From positions 20,816,001 through 20,880,000 of the forward strand of contig CM057844.1 in NCBI GenBank assembly GCA_030068075.1: a DNA stretch of 64,000 nucleotides, given 5' to 3'. A model generated the notes under the pieces. That model ran no database searches. It had not been told where the DNA came from and saw nothing but the letters and a program-made list of their open reading frames with translations. Both the position numbers and the translations under genes were made by a program. The stretch comes from Paguma larvata (Eukaryota; Chordata; Mammalia; Carnivora; Viverridae). The number at the start of each line of letters is the position of its first letter. Position 1 is the stretch's first letter. This document shows, one piece after another, positions 20,685 through 61,444 of the stretch.

Positions 20685-21280
20685 GGCGCCTGCTCCCGGC
20701 CCGGCTCGCAATGCGGCGCGCGGGCTCCGGCGCGCGGAACCAGGCTCCGGAGGCCACGCCTCCGCGCCGCCGGCCAATCAGGGACTGGGGACGATACCTT
20801 CGCGGGCCTTCGGAGGGGTGAGCCGCGGTGGTATCGCCCGGAGGGCGGGAGGGGGAGCGCGGGCGCGCGGGCTGCTTTCCGGCCTCTGCTGCGGCGCGGG
20901 CCGGCGCGGTTGCCGGGGACGCGCGGGATGCGGCACGGCCTGCAGGCCGAAAAGCGGTTTGGGAAGGCACTTTCTCAGAAAATATTCCAACCACAGGTCT
21001 TCATCACAGGAATTGTGGAGGCAGAGCTCGGCAAAGGCCGGGCGGGGGATCCCGTGCAGGCGATCCCGTGCGGGCCTCGGCGACTATTCCCACGCAGAAA
21101 CTGTTGCGGAGCCCGCATTCCGCGGGGCGGATGATCTAGAGCCCGGGACCCCTCCCTGCTCCCCACGCCTCGCGGGACCCCTTCGTCCCCGCCTCCCACT
21201 CGGGGACCACCCTGCTCCCGCGGATGGAAGCCGGGCCTGGGGCGCGATGGCGCAGACCCCGAGGAAACGGCTTCTCGTGG
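20300..21280. promoter_or_regulatory. NOP56: CpG island and NOP56 promoter
   Basis: About 1 kb very rich in G+C and CG pairs around the NOP56 start codon (20,682-20,684), including exon 2 and upstream DNA. A CCAAT box (20,774-20,778, ATTGG on the NOP56 strand) lies 90 bases upstream of the ATG. No TATA box was seen. This is a typical housekeeping promoter. The island extends some 600 bp upstream, so divergent transcription is possible, but no gene is recognised there. Confidence 0.85.
20529..20597 (-). ncRNA. MIR1292: mir-1292-like hairpin at the 3' end of NOP56 intron 1
   Basis: The minus strand from CCCTGGGAGCGGG (20,597-20,585) to CGCTCGCGCCCCGGCTCGCG and TTCCAG (20,530) can fold into a hairpin abutting the exon 2 splice acceptor. 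The 3' arm differs by about one base from my recollection of human miR-1292-3p, which occupies this exact place. The 5' arm is more diverged, so processing is uncertain. Confidence 0.5.
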
Positions 21281-21299
21281 CTTCGAGATTTTCGGTTAT

Positions 21300-21863
21300 A
21301 TTTTGTTTATTACTTTAAAAAAATGAGGGTGGCAGGCGATACAGTAGAAAAGAACGATGGTCTCACCTGTTACTTGGTCGGTTTCTTGTTCCCCTATTAA
21401 AGCAGAACCAGTTCCTTTGGTAGAGCCACGTGTTGCTCGCCCCGTTGAATGCCCGGTTCCAAGTGAATGGGAGTTGCTCCCATGCCCTCTAGGGCGGGGT
21501 TTTGGGCAATCCGGTGACAATTTGAAATTGCCTTTGCTTTAATAATTAATATTAGAGTTATAAACCCCAAACCTGGTTATCCGAAAGTAGTATATATGCT
21601 GGCAAATTAAAAAAAATCGTTTTAAGGGGATTTTTATTCCATATATTCCCATAACTAAAGCGCATGTATAACTTTAACATATTTTCTTCTTAGGCAATTC
21701 AGTTACTTGGTAAACAAACTCCAAGTACTGAGCTCACTCTTAAAACTTAAAAATATGGGGGTTCTTAAAATCACATAATCTCAATATTGCTTAAAATGTA
21801 ATTGAATTTTGTTACATATATTCTTGTACAGTCATGAATCTGAGTCAGTTACTCTTTCACATT
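21300..21863. other. AT-rich intergenic sequence
   Basis: An abrupt change from the CpG island to AT-rich DNA. No gene, RNA or clear repeat family was identified. Confidence 0.6.
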
Positions 21864-22040
21864 AAAAAAAAGTTATTTTAGAGGGAAAGTGTAAGTAGGG
21901 GAGAGGGGCGGAGGGAGGGAGAGATCATCTTAAGCAAGCTCCACACTGAGCGGAGAACCGGAGGCAGGGCTTGATCCCGCAACACTGGATCCACCCTGGA
22001 TGGTGACCTGCGCCAGAATCCAGAGCCACCCAGGTTCCCC
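21864..22040 (-). mobile_element. CanSINE, diverged
   Basis: Minus-strand copy with a diverged head. The flanks ACTCTTTCACATT (21,851 and 22,041) form a perfect target-site duplication. Confidence 0.88.
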
Positions 22041-22332
22041 ACTCTTTCACATTTTAAAGTGGAATTGCAAAATTAATCTGTTACATACATCAGTATGTTA
22101 AATTCTCTTAAATTCTAAATACCAAATTAAGTAGATGATTCCAAAATGGAATACAAAATATGAACGCTATGACTGATTTTTTTCATTATTTCTGTACTTC
22201 ATCCTAAATAGTCCTGGGGTTACGAGGTGTTTATATACTAAAAGGAGGTTTTTTCAAAGCGAAGTCAGAATGCGTTAATGGTTTGCAGAATTAATTTAGA
22301 CATTCTTGGCCCGCATTAAAAAAATAGGATGT

Positions 22333-22549
22333 GGGGCACCTGGGTGACTCGGTTGGTTAAGCATCCAACTCTTGATTTCGGCTCAAGTCAAGATCTCATG
22401 GTTCATAGGATGGAGCCCCACATTGAGCCCTGCGCTGAAAGCGCAGAGCCTGCTTAGGATTCTCTCTCTCTCTCTCTCTCTCTCTCTGCCCCTCCCCTGT
22501 TTGTGCACACTCTCTCTTCTCAAAATAGATAAATAAACTTAAAAAAAAT
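22333..22549 (+). mobile_element. CanSINE
   Basis: Complete copy with a (TC)n tract and an AAATAGATAAATAAAC tail. The flanks resemble TTAAAAAAATAGG on both sides. Confidence 0.94.
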
Positions 22550-22938
22550 AGGGTGAAAGAGAACGGGACATGATAGTGTATCACATAGAGTATTGATTGG
22601 TAAAACGTTTGCTTCAGCTAAGCATACATGTAAATATGTGTGTCTGTACGTAAGATACATATGTACACATACAAATGTAGTACGTGCGTATATATACATA
22701 AATATACGTTTCTGTAGATTCAATTCAAGAAGCCTGAGAGTCACCGAGCTGAAAGTTAACCACAGATTTGAGCTGTCCGGTTGTCAGGGAACTGTGCTAG
22801 AACACTTGGCTAACTTACGGGAATGGCGGAAGAGAACAGCACTTCAACTGGCGAGATACACTCCTGATTGGATGGGATGCAGTGTAAACACTAAAAATAT
22901 TCTTTTGGCTTCCTCACTTCCACCTCGTTGCTTTTTAA

Positions 22939-23138
22939 TTTTCTTTCTTAACTTTTATTTAATTTTGAGACAGAGTGTGAGCAGGGAACGCACAGAGAGG
23001 GTGACACAGAATCTGAAGCAGGCTCCAGGCTCTGAGTTGTCAGCACAGAGCCTGACGTGGGGCTCAAATTCACGAACTCCAAGATCATGACCTGAGCCGA
23101 AGCCGGGCACTTAACCGACTGAGCCACCCAGGTGCCCC
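22939..23138 (-). mobile_element. CanSINE nested in the tail of another CanSINE
   Basis: Minus-strand copy ending GCCACCCAGGTGCCCC, flanked by TGCTTTTT duplications. It appears to have inserted into the tail region of the neighbouring copy. Confidence 0.92.
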
Positions 23139-23148
23139 TGCTTTTTGA

Positions 23149-23301
23149 TGTTTTTAATGTTTTATTTATTTTTGAGAGAGAGAGGGGGACAGAGGATCCG
23201 AAGCGGGCTCAGCACTGACAGCAGTGAGCCCGGTGCAGGACTCGAACTCACGAACCATGAGATCATGACCTGAGCTGAAGTTGGAGCCACCCAGGTGCCC
23301 C
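23149..23301 (-). mobile_element. CanSINE, shortened
   Basis: Minus-strand copy lacking part of the middle. Its outer duplication (about CTCACTTCCACCTC at 22,913 and CTCACCTCCACCTC at 23,302) encloses both this copy and the preceding one, so this is the older of the pair. Confidence 0.88.
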
Positions 23302-23608
23302 TCACCTCCACCTCTTAACTCTGTCTCATCGGTACGTCATGGTCCTGACCTCAGTGGGCATCTCCGCAGCGTGTGCTATATTAGAGACCATATCTTCCTT
23401 CCCTTTGGGCTGGGTTCATTCCTATCTAGGTTCAGTTCTTTGCCACCAAAGTGGCAGAACTTTTGCCTTTCCCTTCTCTAAGCCACCTTCCTCTTCACTC
23501 CCAGAATGATCTTCCGAAGGCCGAGTATCCAATCACAGTCTGTCTGTAGGTGCTCATTGTAGCATGAAGTTAAGGGAAGATTAAGGGCTTGGTGTCTCCG
23601 GATCACCT

Positions 23609-24128
23609 TGTGGCAGCTAGTCTCCAAAGATGACCGCCAATGACCCTTGCCTCCTGGCATGAGGTCCCCGTGTGGTCCTCCCACAAGGAACCAGGTGAGG
23701 TTTGTGATTCATTCATTTTAGCCAACAGAACGTGATGGCGGTGATTCTGTGCCAGGGCAAAGCTTCAGCCTTTTGCGCTCGTGGGAGCCTTGAGCTGCCT
23801 AATGAGAAACTCAGCTCCCCTGCTGGAGAGACCTCATAGAGAAGGAAAGGCTCTGAGACATCACGGACAGGTCCAGCTTTCTCAGCAGCTCAGCTGAGCC
23901 CAGCCTTCCAGCTGTCCCTGTCAAGAAAGTAGACCTGAAGATACAGCCGTTTTGTGTGTTCTGGCCCCAGCCACCGTCCGACTGCAGCCACACGGGCAAC
24001 CCCAAACAAAGTCACCAGAAGAACCACCTACCGAGCCCCCTCTACCCACAGAATTGTGAGAAATACCATATCGTGATTTTAAGCCACTAAATTTCGAGTC
24101 GATTTGCTAAGCGGCCATAACCATGAAT
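23609..24128 (+). mobile_element. MLT1-type (MaLR) LTR
   Basis: Begins TGTGGCAGCTAGTCTCCAAAGA, then a CTCCC-rich block, and ends with TTGTGAGAAATACC and TTTAAGCCACTAAATTT, the order typical of MLT1 LTRs. Old and diverged. Confidence 0.7.
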
Positions 24129-24129
24129 C

Positions 24130-24340
24130 AGTCAGCAAACGTGGGCTCGGACCTCCGTTCTGCTACTTACAGTGTGACCCTAAGTTAATCACCCCACCGT
24201 CCTGAGCTTCCATGTCTTCGGCAGAATGAAGATGGAAGATTCGTTTATCCCTTGAACAAACATTGTGTTGCACGTCTGTAAGCCAGGCGTGACACAGGTA
24301 TGGTACCTGGTACGCAGTAAGAACCCAGCAAATATTAGTG
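24130..24340 (+). repeat. MIR-like fragment
   Basis: Contains the MIR-style order of CTGCTACTTACAGTGTGACC, a loss of the central CAAGT block, then GAAGATGG and a GGTACCTGGTACGCAGTAAG end. Diverged. Confidence 0.55.
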
Positions 24341-24344
24341 GGTC

Positions 24345-25103
24345 TTTCATCTTCTTCTTTTGTCCCTTGATCGTAAACAGCGCAATGACATTTCCTTGCA
24401 CCTGTTCTCGGTTGACTCCCCCTTCTCCCATCGCCTCCCATAGAATCTACTGGAACTTCATTTTTTAAGATCTCCTGCTGTCATAATCTAATTCTGAGCG
24501 ATTAACTGATACATGTAGACAGACCGTCTCTACCAGTTGAGCTTTACATGATAAACCAGTTAGGCGTTCCATTTGCCGACCGCCAGTGGTAGCGGATCAA
24601 TAGTTCATCCTCCCGTCCCCCTCATTAGGTGTTGTTGGAACCTGGGAAAGATGTAAGCTTTGCAGTTATCAGTATCTCATTTGCTTTCATTGTAGTCTAC
24701 ACATTTTGGTGTGCGACATTTTCATTGCAATTCAATTCCAGATGGATTCTAGTTTCTGTGTGAATGCTGTTATGTCCCACACGTTATCTGGATTGGTGAT
24801 AGAGGTTGATGTCCTCCTTGCTTCCTGTTGCTGCTTTCCAAGTGTTATTTCCTCCTCTTTTTCTTTGAAAGTCCTCGGCTACCCATCACTGCCCAGTAGC
24901 ATCCAATTTTGCACTGTGAAGGGTATTACATACTTTTGGGTAAGGAGGCAAGACGGTATTGAAAAAATTGGGTCCCGTCAGCAGGTGAGCTACCTAACCT
25001 CATATTTACTACCCTGATTGTATCATTTCAGCGCAGTCTTGTAGATACTGGTGTGGTCCCGACAGCCGACATCATTATAAGTGCATTAGTCCCAGGGGAC
25101 TCC
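24345..25103. other. Intergenic sequence without a recognised feature
   Basis: No gene model, RNA gene or confidently named repeat was seen. Short AT-rich stretches may be very old LINE debris. Confidence 0.4.
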
Positions 25104-25237
25104 CCTTCCATCCCTCCTTCCTTCCTTCCTTCTCCTGTGCAAAACCCAACATTGGGCTTGAACTCACGACCTGGAGATCAAGACCTAAGCTGAGATCAAG
25201 AGTCAGACGCTTAACCAACTGAGCCACCGAGGCGCCC
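25104..25237 (-). mobile_element. Older CanSINE
   Basis: Minus-strand copy with a CTTCCTTCCTT end and head GAGCCACCGAGGCGCCC, of the short older type. Confidence 0.85.
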
Positions 25238-25583
25238 TGTCTTAGGCCCAGGTGACTCCTTTTAGTCTGTGGACACCTTACAGACATGAAGATAGAGTGG
25301 TGGCAAGTGGTGGAGAGAGGGAGCAGAGAAATGAGCCCAAAGCTACGTCCATTCACCTTCTCAGAATCCAAACTAAACAACTGAATTCGGCTAGTCTTTT
25401 CTTGGGCCCCTGAGATATAGGTAGGTTTCAAACTAGCAGGCACCTTGGATGCTGTATGATCCAACATCTTTTTACAGAGGAGGAATGAGGAATCTGGATG
25501 AGGAATCCGAGTATTCAAGAAGCTCCAACATCAGTCAAGCTACAACATCAGTTAATTCTTCTCTTCATTAAAAAAAGGTTTTT

Positions 25584-25708
25584 GAGGCACCTGGGTGGGT
25601 CAGTTGGTTAAGCATCTGTCTCTTGATTTTGGCTCAGGTCATGATCCCAAGGTTGTGGAATCGAGCCCCGAGTCAGGCTCCGTGCTGAGCATGGAGCCTG
25701 CTTGGGAT

Positions 25709-25763
<55 letters not shown>

Positions 25764-25813
25764 GCCCCTCTCTCCTGCTCACTTTCTCTCCGAAAAAAAA
25801 AAAACAACACCTG
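25584..25813 (+). mobile_element. CanSINE
   Basis: Complete copy with a long (TC)n tract and A-tail. The AAAAAAGGTTTTTG target-site duplication is on both sides. Confidence 0.95.
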
Positions 25814-25829
25814 GAAAAAAGGTTTTTTT

Positions 25830-25930
25830 GTGCCTATAGCATGCCAGGTATCTTTCTAGGTGCTGAGAATACAGTGGTAAACCAAGTCACTGCCATCACA
25901 GAGTTTCCATTCTAGGAGATAAATCAAGTC
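25830..25930 (+). repeat. L2-like 3' fragment
   Basis: Resembles L2 3' ends: TGCCAGGTATCTTTCTAGGTG, then GAGAATACAGTGGTAAACC. Split from neighbouring sequence by the CanSINE at 25,584. Confidence 0.45.
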
Positions 25931-26248
25931 AGTACGTAGGTGCTGAGAAGTGTTACGGAAGATTGCGTTGTTTCACCCAGGCCCTCAGTGAAGAGGCGGA
26001 ATCGAGCAGAGATCTCGAGCAAGGGAGTCGGCAATGCAGAAGCCTGGGAGAGTAATACACACAATGATGATGCTAACCTGTGACCTCTGACTTCAGAGAC
26101 TTTATAGTCCCAAGTGCTTAAGTGCAGTAGTGTGGGAGGCTGACCGGAAGACAACTTCCTGGGGGAGTCCCTGGGGAGGACTTCACGGCTAGAAGCTTTT
26201 TTGGGTAGTTACAGAATAATGTGTGGGTCACTTAGAGATATAGGATGA

Positions 26249-26460
26249 GCGCGCCTGGGTGGCTCAGGTGGTTAAGCTTCCGACTTCAGCTCAGGTCATG
26301 ATCTCATGTTCCTGAGTTCAAGCCCTGCATCGGGCTCTGTGCTGACAGCTCAGAGCCTGGAGCCTGCTTCGGATTCTGTGTCTCCCTCTCTCTCTCTGCC
26401 CCTCCCCAACTCATGCATGCACTCTCTCAAAAATAAATAAACAACAACAGCAACAAAAAA
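26249..26460 (+). mobile_element. CanSINE
   Basis: Complete copy (GCGCGCCTGGGTGGCTCAG head, AAATAAATAAACAACAAC tail) with a TATAGGATG duplication in the flanks. Confidence 0.94.
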
Positions 26461-26797
26461 GAGCTATAGGATGGAACAAGAGTGGAAGCAAAAGCCAGCA
26501 ACAAATAAAGAAACTGCTAGAAGGGTGACATTCATCCTGGTCAGTATTTGGACAAAAGACTGAAGGATCTAGAATGGAAGATCTAGAACATAAGAAGCCT
26601 TGAATGCAAGCCAGGATAAGTGGCTTCGATCAGATGAGACTCTTATTCTCCATCGAGCAAAGTTTGATTGGAGGTTACTCTGGAGGTGATACGCAAGACA
26701 GATTTCCCAAAAAGTTTCAGCCGAGAAAATGTCCTGCTTGGGCTGCAGGACTGGAGGGGAATTGCTGGTTTCCCAGGCATGTCCCAGGTTCAAGCTT

Positions 26798-26984
26798 GTT
26801 TTTTTTTTAAGTTTATTTTTGAGAGAGAGAACAAGCGGGGGAGGGGCAGGGAGAGAGAGAGGGAGACTCTGAAGCAGGCTCCAGGCTCCAACCAGAGTCC
26901 AACGTGGGGCTCAAACCCACAAACCTTGAGATCATGACCTGAGCTGAAGCTGGACGCTTAACTGACTGAGCCACCCCGACACCC
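26798..26984 (-). mobile_element. CanSINE
   Basis: Minus-strand copy flanked by the perfect target-site duplication CCAGGTTCAAGCTT. Confidence 0.95.
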
Positions 26985-27561
26985 CAGGTTCAAGCTTTAA
27001 AGCCATGTGGCACCCAGAGCCTTCTCTTTCTCCCTGTAGATAGAACTGTCCATTCGCTGGGAAGAATCATACTCTATAGGATCTATTCCTCTTTTATTTA
27101 GCCCTGGCTGTGGCTCACTGTGTCATTTTGGCATAAATTAACCCAGAGTTTTCACTCATTTCGACACTAACGGGAACCTATGGAAATGGAATACGCTTTT
27201 TAAATTGCAGGGAGTAGGGAGAACTTCAGGAAAGGAAATTGCATGAAACGACCACAAGATGGCGGCACTCCGCACTCATTTCTAGAATGGAAAAACCCTC
27301 CCCCTGCACTGGAAAGACTTCCAGCAATTTCTTGGCCCTTTTCTCAAATGTGGAAAGAACCCCTGCAACAGTCTTCGGTAATGAGTTACACATATGTACA
27401 GCATTTATTTCCACAGACACAGCAGAATGAAAAGCATCCAAGGAAGATCATTGAGTTCAGTGTTTTTTATCTTTTTGGGTGCAGGGTAGACGTTTAGGGT
27501 AAGCGTTTTGTTCAGCCAGTGCTGTTTGTGTTTATAATCTGAGCCCCAGGATGCTTGATCT

Positions 27562-27593
27562 TAAATTTTTTTAATGTTTATTTTTGAGAGAGG

Positions 27594-27635
<42 letters not shown>

Positions 27636-27811
27636 GAACGTGTGTGAGTGGGAGAGGGGCAGAGAGAGAAAGGGAGGCACAGAATCAGAAGCAGGCTCCA
27701 GGCTCTGAGTTGTCAGCACGGAGCCCAACACGGGGCTTGAACTCACAAACCGCGAGATCACGACCTGAGCCCAAGTCAGAAGCTTAACCGACTGAGCCAC
27801 TCGGCCGCCCC
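27562..27811 (-). mobile_element. CanSINE with an expanded GA tract
   Basis: Minus-strand copy with an expanded (GA)n tract (27,590-27,631). The flanks GGATGCTTGATCT and GGATGTTTGATCT are its duplication. Confidence 0.94.
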
Positions 27812-28259
27812 TCCGGGATGTTTGATCTCCTCCCTGCCTGGGATCATATCTGTTGTTTCTGAGCATGTAGCACAGTGCTTGACTTACATGTGTCTTACAC
27901 GTGTCAACCTGTAGATCTTTCTGACAGAGTTTGGAGGTCAGATTCCTATGGCTCACTTTGCGGACCGGGTTCAGGGATGGAGATGTCCGCGGGCTCTGTA
28001 TACCTCATCTGCCCCGACCATCGTCATGGGCCTTTCTTCGTATTTTCTAAAACTAATACTGCATTGAAGAATAAGTTATCTGGCACGCCGCTGCAGAGAT
28101 CTGTCTTTAACAGCAAGCAGCACTCAAAAACAAGCCGAACTAACAAAATTGGACGGCCCTCACACACCTGGTGGTTCTGCCCTTGAAGATTATTCCAGTT
28201 TTGTTCCCTAGGAACAAAAGGGGATGAAGTCCCTATGGACTCCATCCTTAGGTTTTAAA

Positions 28260-28480
28260 GGTATCTCTTAGAAACAGCACATGGGTTTATGAAATATTCA
28301 TCTGATAATCTCTGTCTTCCCTCTGCAGGGCTTAGTCCATTTGACGTGTTTCGATTCCTGATATATTCTATCTGTCACCTTAGATGCTTTCTATTCGTTA
28401 TGCTGTTCGTTGTTGCTTCGCCTTTCTTGCCCCCCTCTTTCTTGAAGGTGCTACGAACCTAAGATCTCTTTAAATTAAAA
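28260..28480 (-). repeat. Possible L1 fragment, antisense
   Basis: A T-rich stretch with the layout of the reverse of L1 ORF2 sequence (ATATTCATCTGATAATCTCTG, then CATTTGACGTGTTTCGATTC). Very diverged. Confidence 0.35.
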
Positions 28481-28489
28481 TGTTCCATT

Positions 28490-29400
28490 TGAGGTGTTTG
28501 GAATGCCCAACTGGTGTGGGAATTGAGATCCTCCATGCGAGGGCCGCCTTGAGGATATAAATTCTCAAGGGAAACTTTGTCCTCCTCCACGTGGTGCCAG
28601 GGTCAAAAAAGGACAAATGTCCCTTACTGCAATACAGGTTTACCATCCCTTATGGGAACTTGGGTGTCCCAGCTTTGGGTGGGCGTCTACAGAGACGAGC
28701 TGAAGGGAGTGTACTGAATTGAGGGGTCACCAGCAGAGTGGGTGTTGTTGGTACCTGGCCCGGCTCCCCTTACTGGCTGGTGCATCACTCCCCAGTTTCT
28801 GTGAGTATACGAGTCATGGGGAGGTAAGATGTCTTCCCTGCTCTTCGCCAAAGATGTGTTCCTACTTCTGTGAGTCTGCGCACAATGAAGTTCTCTGTTG
28901 ACATTGAATGTGATTATTGGAAAAGGATCCAACTGCAGAGATAGCCCCTGACAGATAAAATCCAGTGTCCCATCTCATTTCCCCCCAATAAAAAATGCAC
29001 AAACTACAGTATCATCCGTAAGACACCAGTTGTAGTTCTTTGGAGAAATCGTTAAATAGACTTTCTATTCCAAATCTATTTCTTAGGTGAGCTGAGCAAA
29101 GGAAGACAGAGAGGGAGACAGAGGGAGGGAGGGAGTAAAGAAGAAAGAGTGATCTTCATGTCTGATTGCTCCTAGAAGAAGGGCTGAATAGTTAAGTGTT
29201 AAGACGACATAAGCTGGCAGGTTAAACCCAAGAACGCAGAAATGATGGGACCGTTTTCTAATAACACATCCCCGCCGTAAATCCACGCCATATCAACACC
29301 CTTCCTGTCTTACCCATGCCTTCTTTCTTTGGCTCTCTCCCTAGCTCGGTGGAAGTTTTCCTGTTGCTCGAGGGTCCTGGGAACCACCTTAACTAATTCT
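28490..29400. other. Intergenic sequence without a recognised feature
   Basis: No gene or RNA was identified. A purine-rich GAGGGAGG tract occurs at about 29,100-29,140. Confidence 0.4.
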
Positions 29401-29430
29401 CTGATGGACAACTCTTGAAAAAGCTTTAGA

Positions 29431-29650
29431 GGGGCGCCTGGGTGGCTCAGATGGTTAAGGGTCTGGACTTCAGCTCAGGTCGTGATCTCACGGTCTGTGA
29501 GTTCGAGCCCCGCGTCGAGCTCTGTGCTGACAGCTCAGAGCCCAGAGCCTGCTTTGGATTCTGTGTCTCCCTCTCTCTCTCTGCCCTTCCCCTGCTCACG
29601 CTCTGTCTCTCAAAAATAATTTTTTTTAAAAAAAGAAGAAAAGAAAAAAA
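29431..29650 (+). mobile_element. CanSINE
   Basis: Complete copy. The perfect target-site duplication GAAAAAGCTTTAGA lies at 29,417 and 29,651. Confidence 0.96.
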
Positions 29651-29719
29651 GAAAAAGCTTTAGAGTTCGGTAGAGGTCTTGCCACTATTTGAATTAGGAA
29701 ACCTCCTTTTAAAATCTGT

Positions 29720-30250
29720 TCAAAAATTCTTCGATAACTCCCTTCAAGAGATGGGGCCGAATCTCCTACGCTTGAGCGTGAGCTAGACTTAGTGACGGAG
29801 TGCTAACGGATAGAAGGTGGTAGGCCCGACGGTGTACCTTCTGAGACTAGGTTATGAAAGGCACATGGCTTCCCGCTTATTCTCTCGAGGATCACTTGCT
29901 CTCGGTGGGTGGGGGGACCAGCTGCCATGTTGTGAGGACGCCCCAGCAGCTCTCTGGCGAGATCACGTGGGGAGTAATCAAAGTCTCCTGTTAACAGCCA
30001 GCAAGGAAGGAAGGCTCCCGCCAACAGCCATGGGTATGAACCACCTTAAGAACAGATCTCTCAGTCCCAGTCAAATCTTCTGGAGCCTGTAGCCCTGCCT
30101 GAGATCTCGAGTGATACCCAGAACCAGAACCACTCCCAAGGCCACTCCCAAACTGTTGACCCACAGAAACTGTGTGAGATACTCAGTGTTTATTTCTTTA
30201 AGTTGCTAAGTTTTGGGGATAATCTGTTACTGTAGAAACAGACAACAAAT
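29720..30250 (+). mobile_element. MLT1-type (MaLR) LTR
   Basis: The right end has CAGAAACTGTGTGAGATACT then TTTAAGTTGCTAAGTTTTGG, as in MLT1 LTR ends, and the body has MLT1-like TTGCTCTCGGTGGGT and GCCATGTTGTGAGGACG blocks. Confidence 0.75.
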
Positions 30251-30259
30251 ACGTTCCCT

Positions 30260-31300
30260 CCCATAGAATTGTGCATCTTCAGACGGTCAGGTGTCTGACC
30301 TCCCAGTCGTGCGTCGTTGGGTTAGGTAGCCTGGATTCCCCTGTCAAGGTGTCAGGTAGGTAGTAAGCTCAGGGCCAAATCGTGTCTTCCCAGAAGAAGG
30401 GCCTACGACACACAGGAGTTTTGGACTGGGGGTTGGACCCGAGTTCCGCAGAAATGAGGCATCTGTAGCACCTCTGTTAGCCTCGCCTGGAGACAGACGG
30501 GGGGCGAGAGAACGGATCTGTTTCTCCCGGTCACGGTGTCCCTGTTCCCACTCACTCCAGGTCATATGTGAAGCCTTGGTGCTGGGTTGGGGAGGGGAAG
30601 GGATTGGGAGGAAACCTGGGACTTATTTTAATTTACTGCTTATGAAATCTCTGTAAGATCTCCGTCTCCCCACCAGGACCTTGCCTGACAGTCCAGCGTG
30701 TGGGGGCTTCTCCTGAGAACCTCTGGGGCCATGGGTGGGCGGTGGGCAGGGGAGAGGACTCCCTTTAGAGTGCTCGGGAGCCGGGGCATGAGATGATTCT
30801 GGAGCTGTAGGGCTCACTGGGAGCTGGGAACATGGGGCAGAGGAGGGGAGGAAACCACCTGTAAGATGCCTACGCCGTCAGTGTCCTGGGCCGTGACTCG
30901 CTCGCTGCTGAGACTGTGTCCTCGCTGGCAAGGCCTTCCCAGTGGGCGGGGGTCCCTGACTTATGCCCCTGAGGAGACATTCTGCAGAGAACCGCATCAT
31001 GATGCTAGCTGAACACAGAATCGCCAGACGAGGCTCGGCATTGCAGCCTTCTCAAAACTCCTCACAGAAACCATCTTCAACATTCCCTAGGCAATAAGCA
31101 GACTATCAAATTCGTTTTAGAATTTGATCTTGAGAAGGATTTTCCGCCCTGAGCAATCTAAGTTGTCTTCGGTTAGAAGAAATGCTTGCTTGTTGTCTTG
31201 CCGCTAGAAGGCTCCGATGCATTTTTGCTGCTTCATGGCCTCGGCTTTCCTCAGGCTGGGTTTTGGGGGATAACCATCTTCCCACTCGCCACGGCTGGAC
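30260..31300. other. Intergenic sequence downstream of TMC2
   Basis: GC-moderate sequence with no recognisable gene, RNA or repeat family. Confidence 0.45.
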
Positions 31301-31315
31301 TTCGGCTCACTTACC

Positions 31316-31347
31316 TTTATTTTCGGTGCTTTCTTGTACCTTTTATT
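31316..31347 (-). terminator. TMC2: Candidate TMC2 polyadenylation signals
   Basis: TTTATT at 31,316-31,321 and 31,342-31,347 are AATAAA on the minus strand, about 500 nt downstream of the TMC2 stop. They are the first canonical signals there, but the real 3' end was not determined. Confidence 0.4.
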
Positions 31348-31714
31348 TAAACCACCTCCTCTCCTTTGGATAGGGCTGATGGTTAGGAACGTGGGCCCCT
31401 CTGTGCCCTCCTCCCAGGTAGTAAGGCTAGCAGAAGCCAGGGTCCCAACATGGGCGCCATGAAGAAAGTCTATGTGGTGGTCATGGCCCTGGCCCCTCCA
31501 CCCAAAGTCTGGAGCCGAGGGAACCACGGTGAGTTCAAGGTCCAGGCTGCCTGACCTTGTAAGACACTAGGAAGGGCAGTTTAGGGGGAGTAAGGAGGCT
31601 CGGCTTCCCTAAAGGGTGGACAAAGCCATTGTCCTCTAGTCGTGGGGGCCAACAAGTACCTGAGACTAAGTAACTGAAATTCCCACCTTCAAGGAGAGGA
31701 GAGAGAACGAGTGC

Positions 31715-31748
31715 ATGCGTGTGTGTGCGCGCGTGCACGCGTGCATAT
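31715..31748. repeat. Alternating purine-pyrimidine run (Z-DNA-prone)
   Basis: A TGCGTGTGTGTGCGCGCGTG-type run in the TMC2 3' UTR region. Confidence 0.7.
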
Positions 31749-31841
31749 GAGAAGAGAGAGGAAGAGAGAATATCGTTTTGGGTGCGTGAGCCGGCAGGGC
31801 CCAAGGGTGAGCCCCAGAATGGCGCTGGTGTGTCCCAACTA

Positions 31842-60700
<28,859 letters not shown>

Positions 60701-60995
60701 CTGCGGGACAGCAGATCCAAATGCTCTGGGTTTGTAAGCTTAGTGCAGAGAGTCAACAGACCCTTCCATTCTACCGGGAATGGCTTTCTCAGGGGGCTAA
60801 TGGGAGTCCGAGAGGAGAAAGGAAAAATCGTGGGTGTCTTTGTTCTTCCTTGAACATCCCCCAGTTGCTCCCGGGTCTATCCATGTCTCCGTGTCTTTCT
60901 TTCATTCTCTTTATTCTCCATTATACAGAATGCTTACAGATACGGGATGAGGGGGAGAGCATTGCTAACATTCCGGATACAATTAGGGATAAGGG

Positions 60996-61030
60996 GATGT
61001 GTGTGTGTGCGTGTGCACGTGCATATGCAC
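60996..61030. repeat. Alternating purine-pyrimidine run (Z-DNA-prone)
   Basis: A TGTGTGTGTGCGTGTGCACG-type run followed by TGCATATGCACAC. Confidence 0.75.
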
Positions 61031-61195
61031 ACAGAGCTCCAAATTCTTACCCCCCACATTTCCCGGGTCTTAATTTAACACTCTGGAAAGTAGGTGAGCT
61101 TTCTCAGGGCAAAACTTACAAAGAAAACTATACATTATAAGGCTCATAGTCGAATCGGAACCTCAAGCCTTTTTTCATTTTTATTTAGGATTTTT

Positions 61196-61444
61196 TTAAG
61201 TTTACTTATTTATTTATTTATTTCAAAGTTTATTTATCTTGAGAAAGAGAGACAGAGAGACAGAGAGAGCATGAGTGTGAGTGGGGGAGGGGCAGAGAGA
61301 GAGAGGGAGAAAGAGAATCCCAAGCAGTCTCTGTGTTGTCAACACAGAGTCCAATGTGGGGCTTGAACTCACGAATCGTGAGATCACAACCTGAGCCAAA
61401 ATCAAAGGTCAGATGCTTAACTGACTGAACCACCCAGGAGCCCC
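61196..61444 (-). mobile_element. CanSINE
   Basis: Minus-strand copy with a TTTATTTATTTATTTA end and head CCACCCAGGAGCCCC. Confidence 0.93.

Noticed and set aside
20518..21318. 266-codon open frame in the NOP56 promoter
   Set aside because: CpG-island sequence lacks stops by base composition; the translation is Ala/Arg/Gly/Pro-rich with no recognisable protein.
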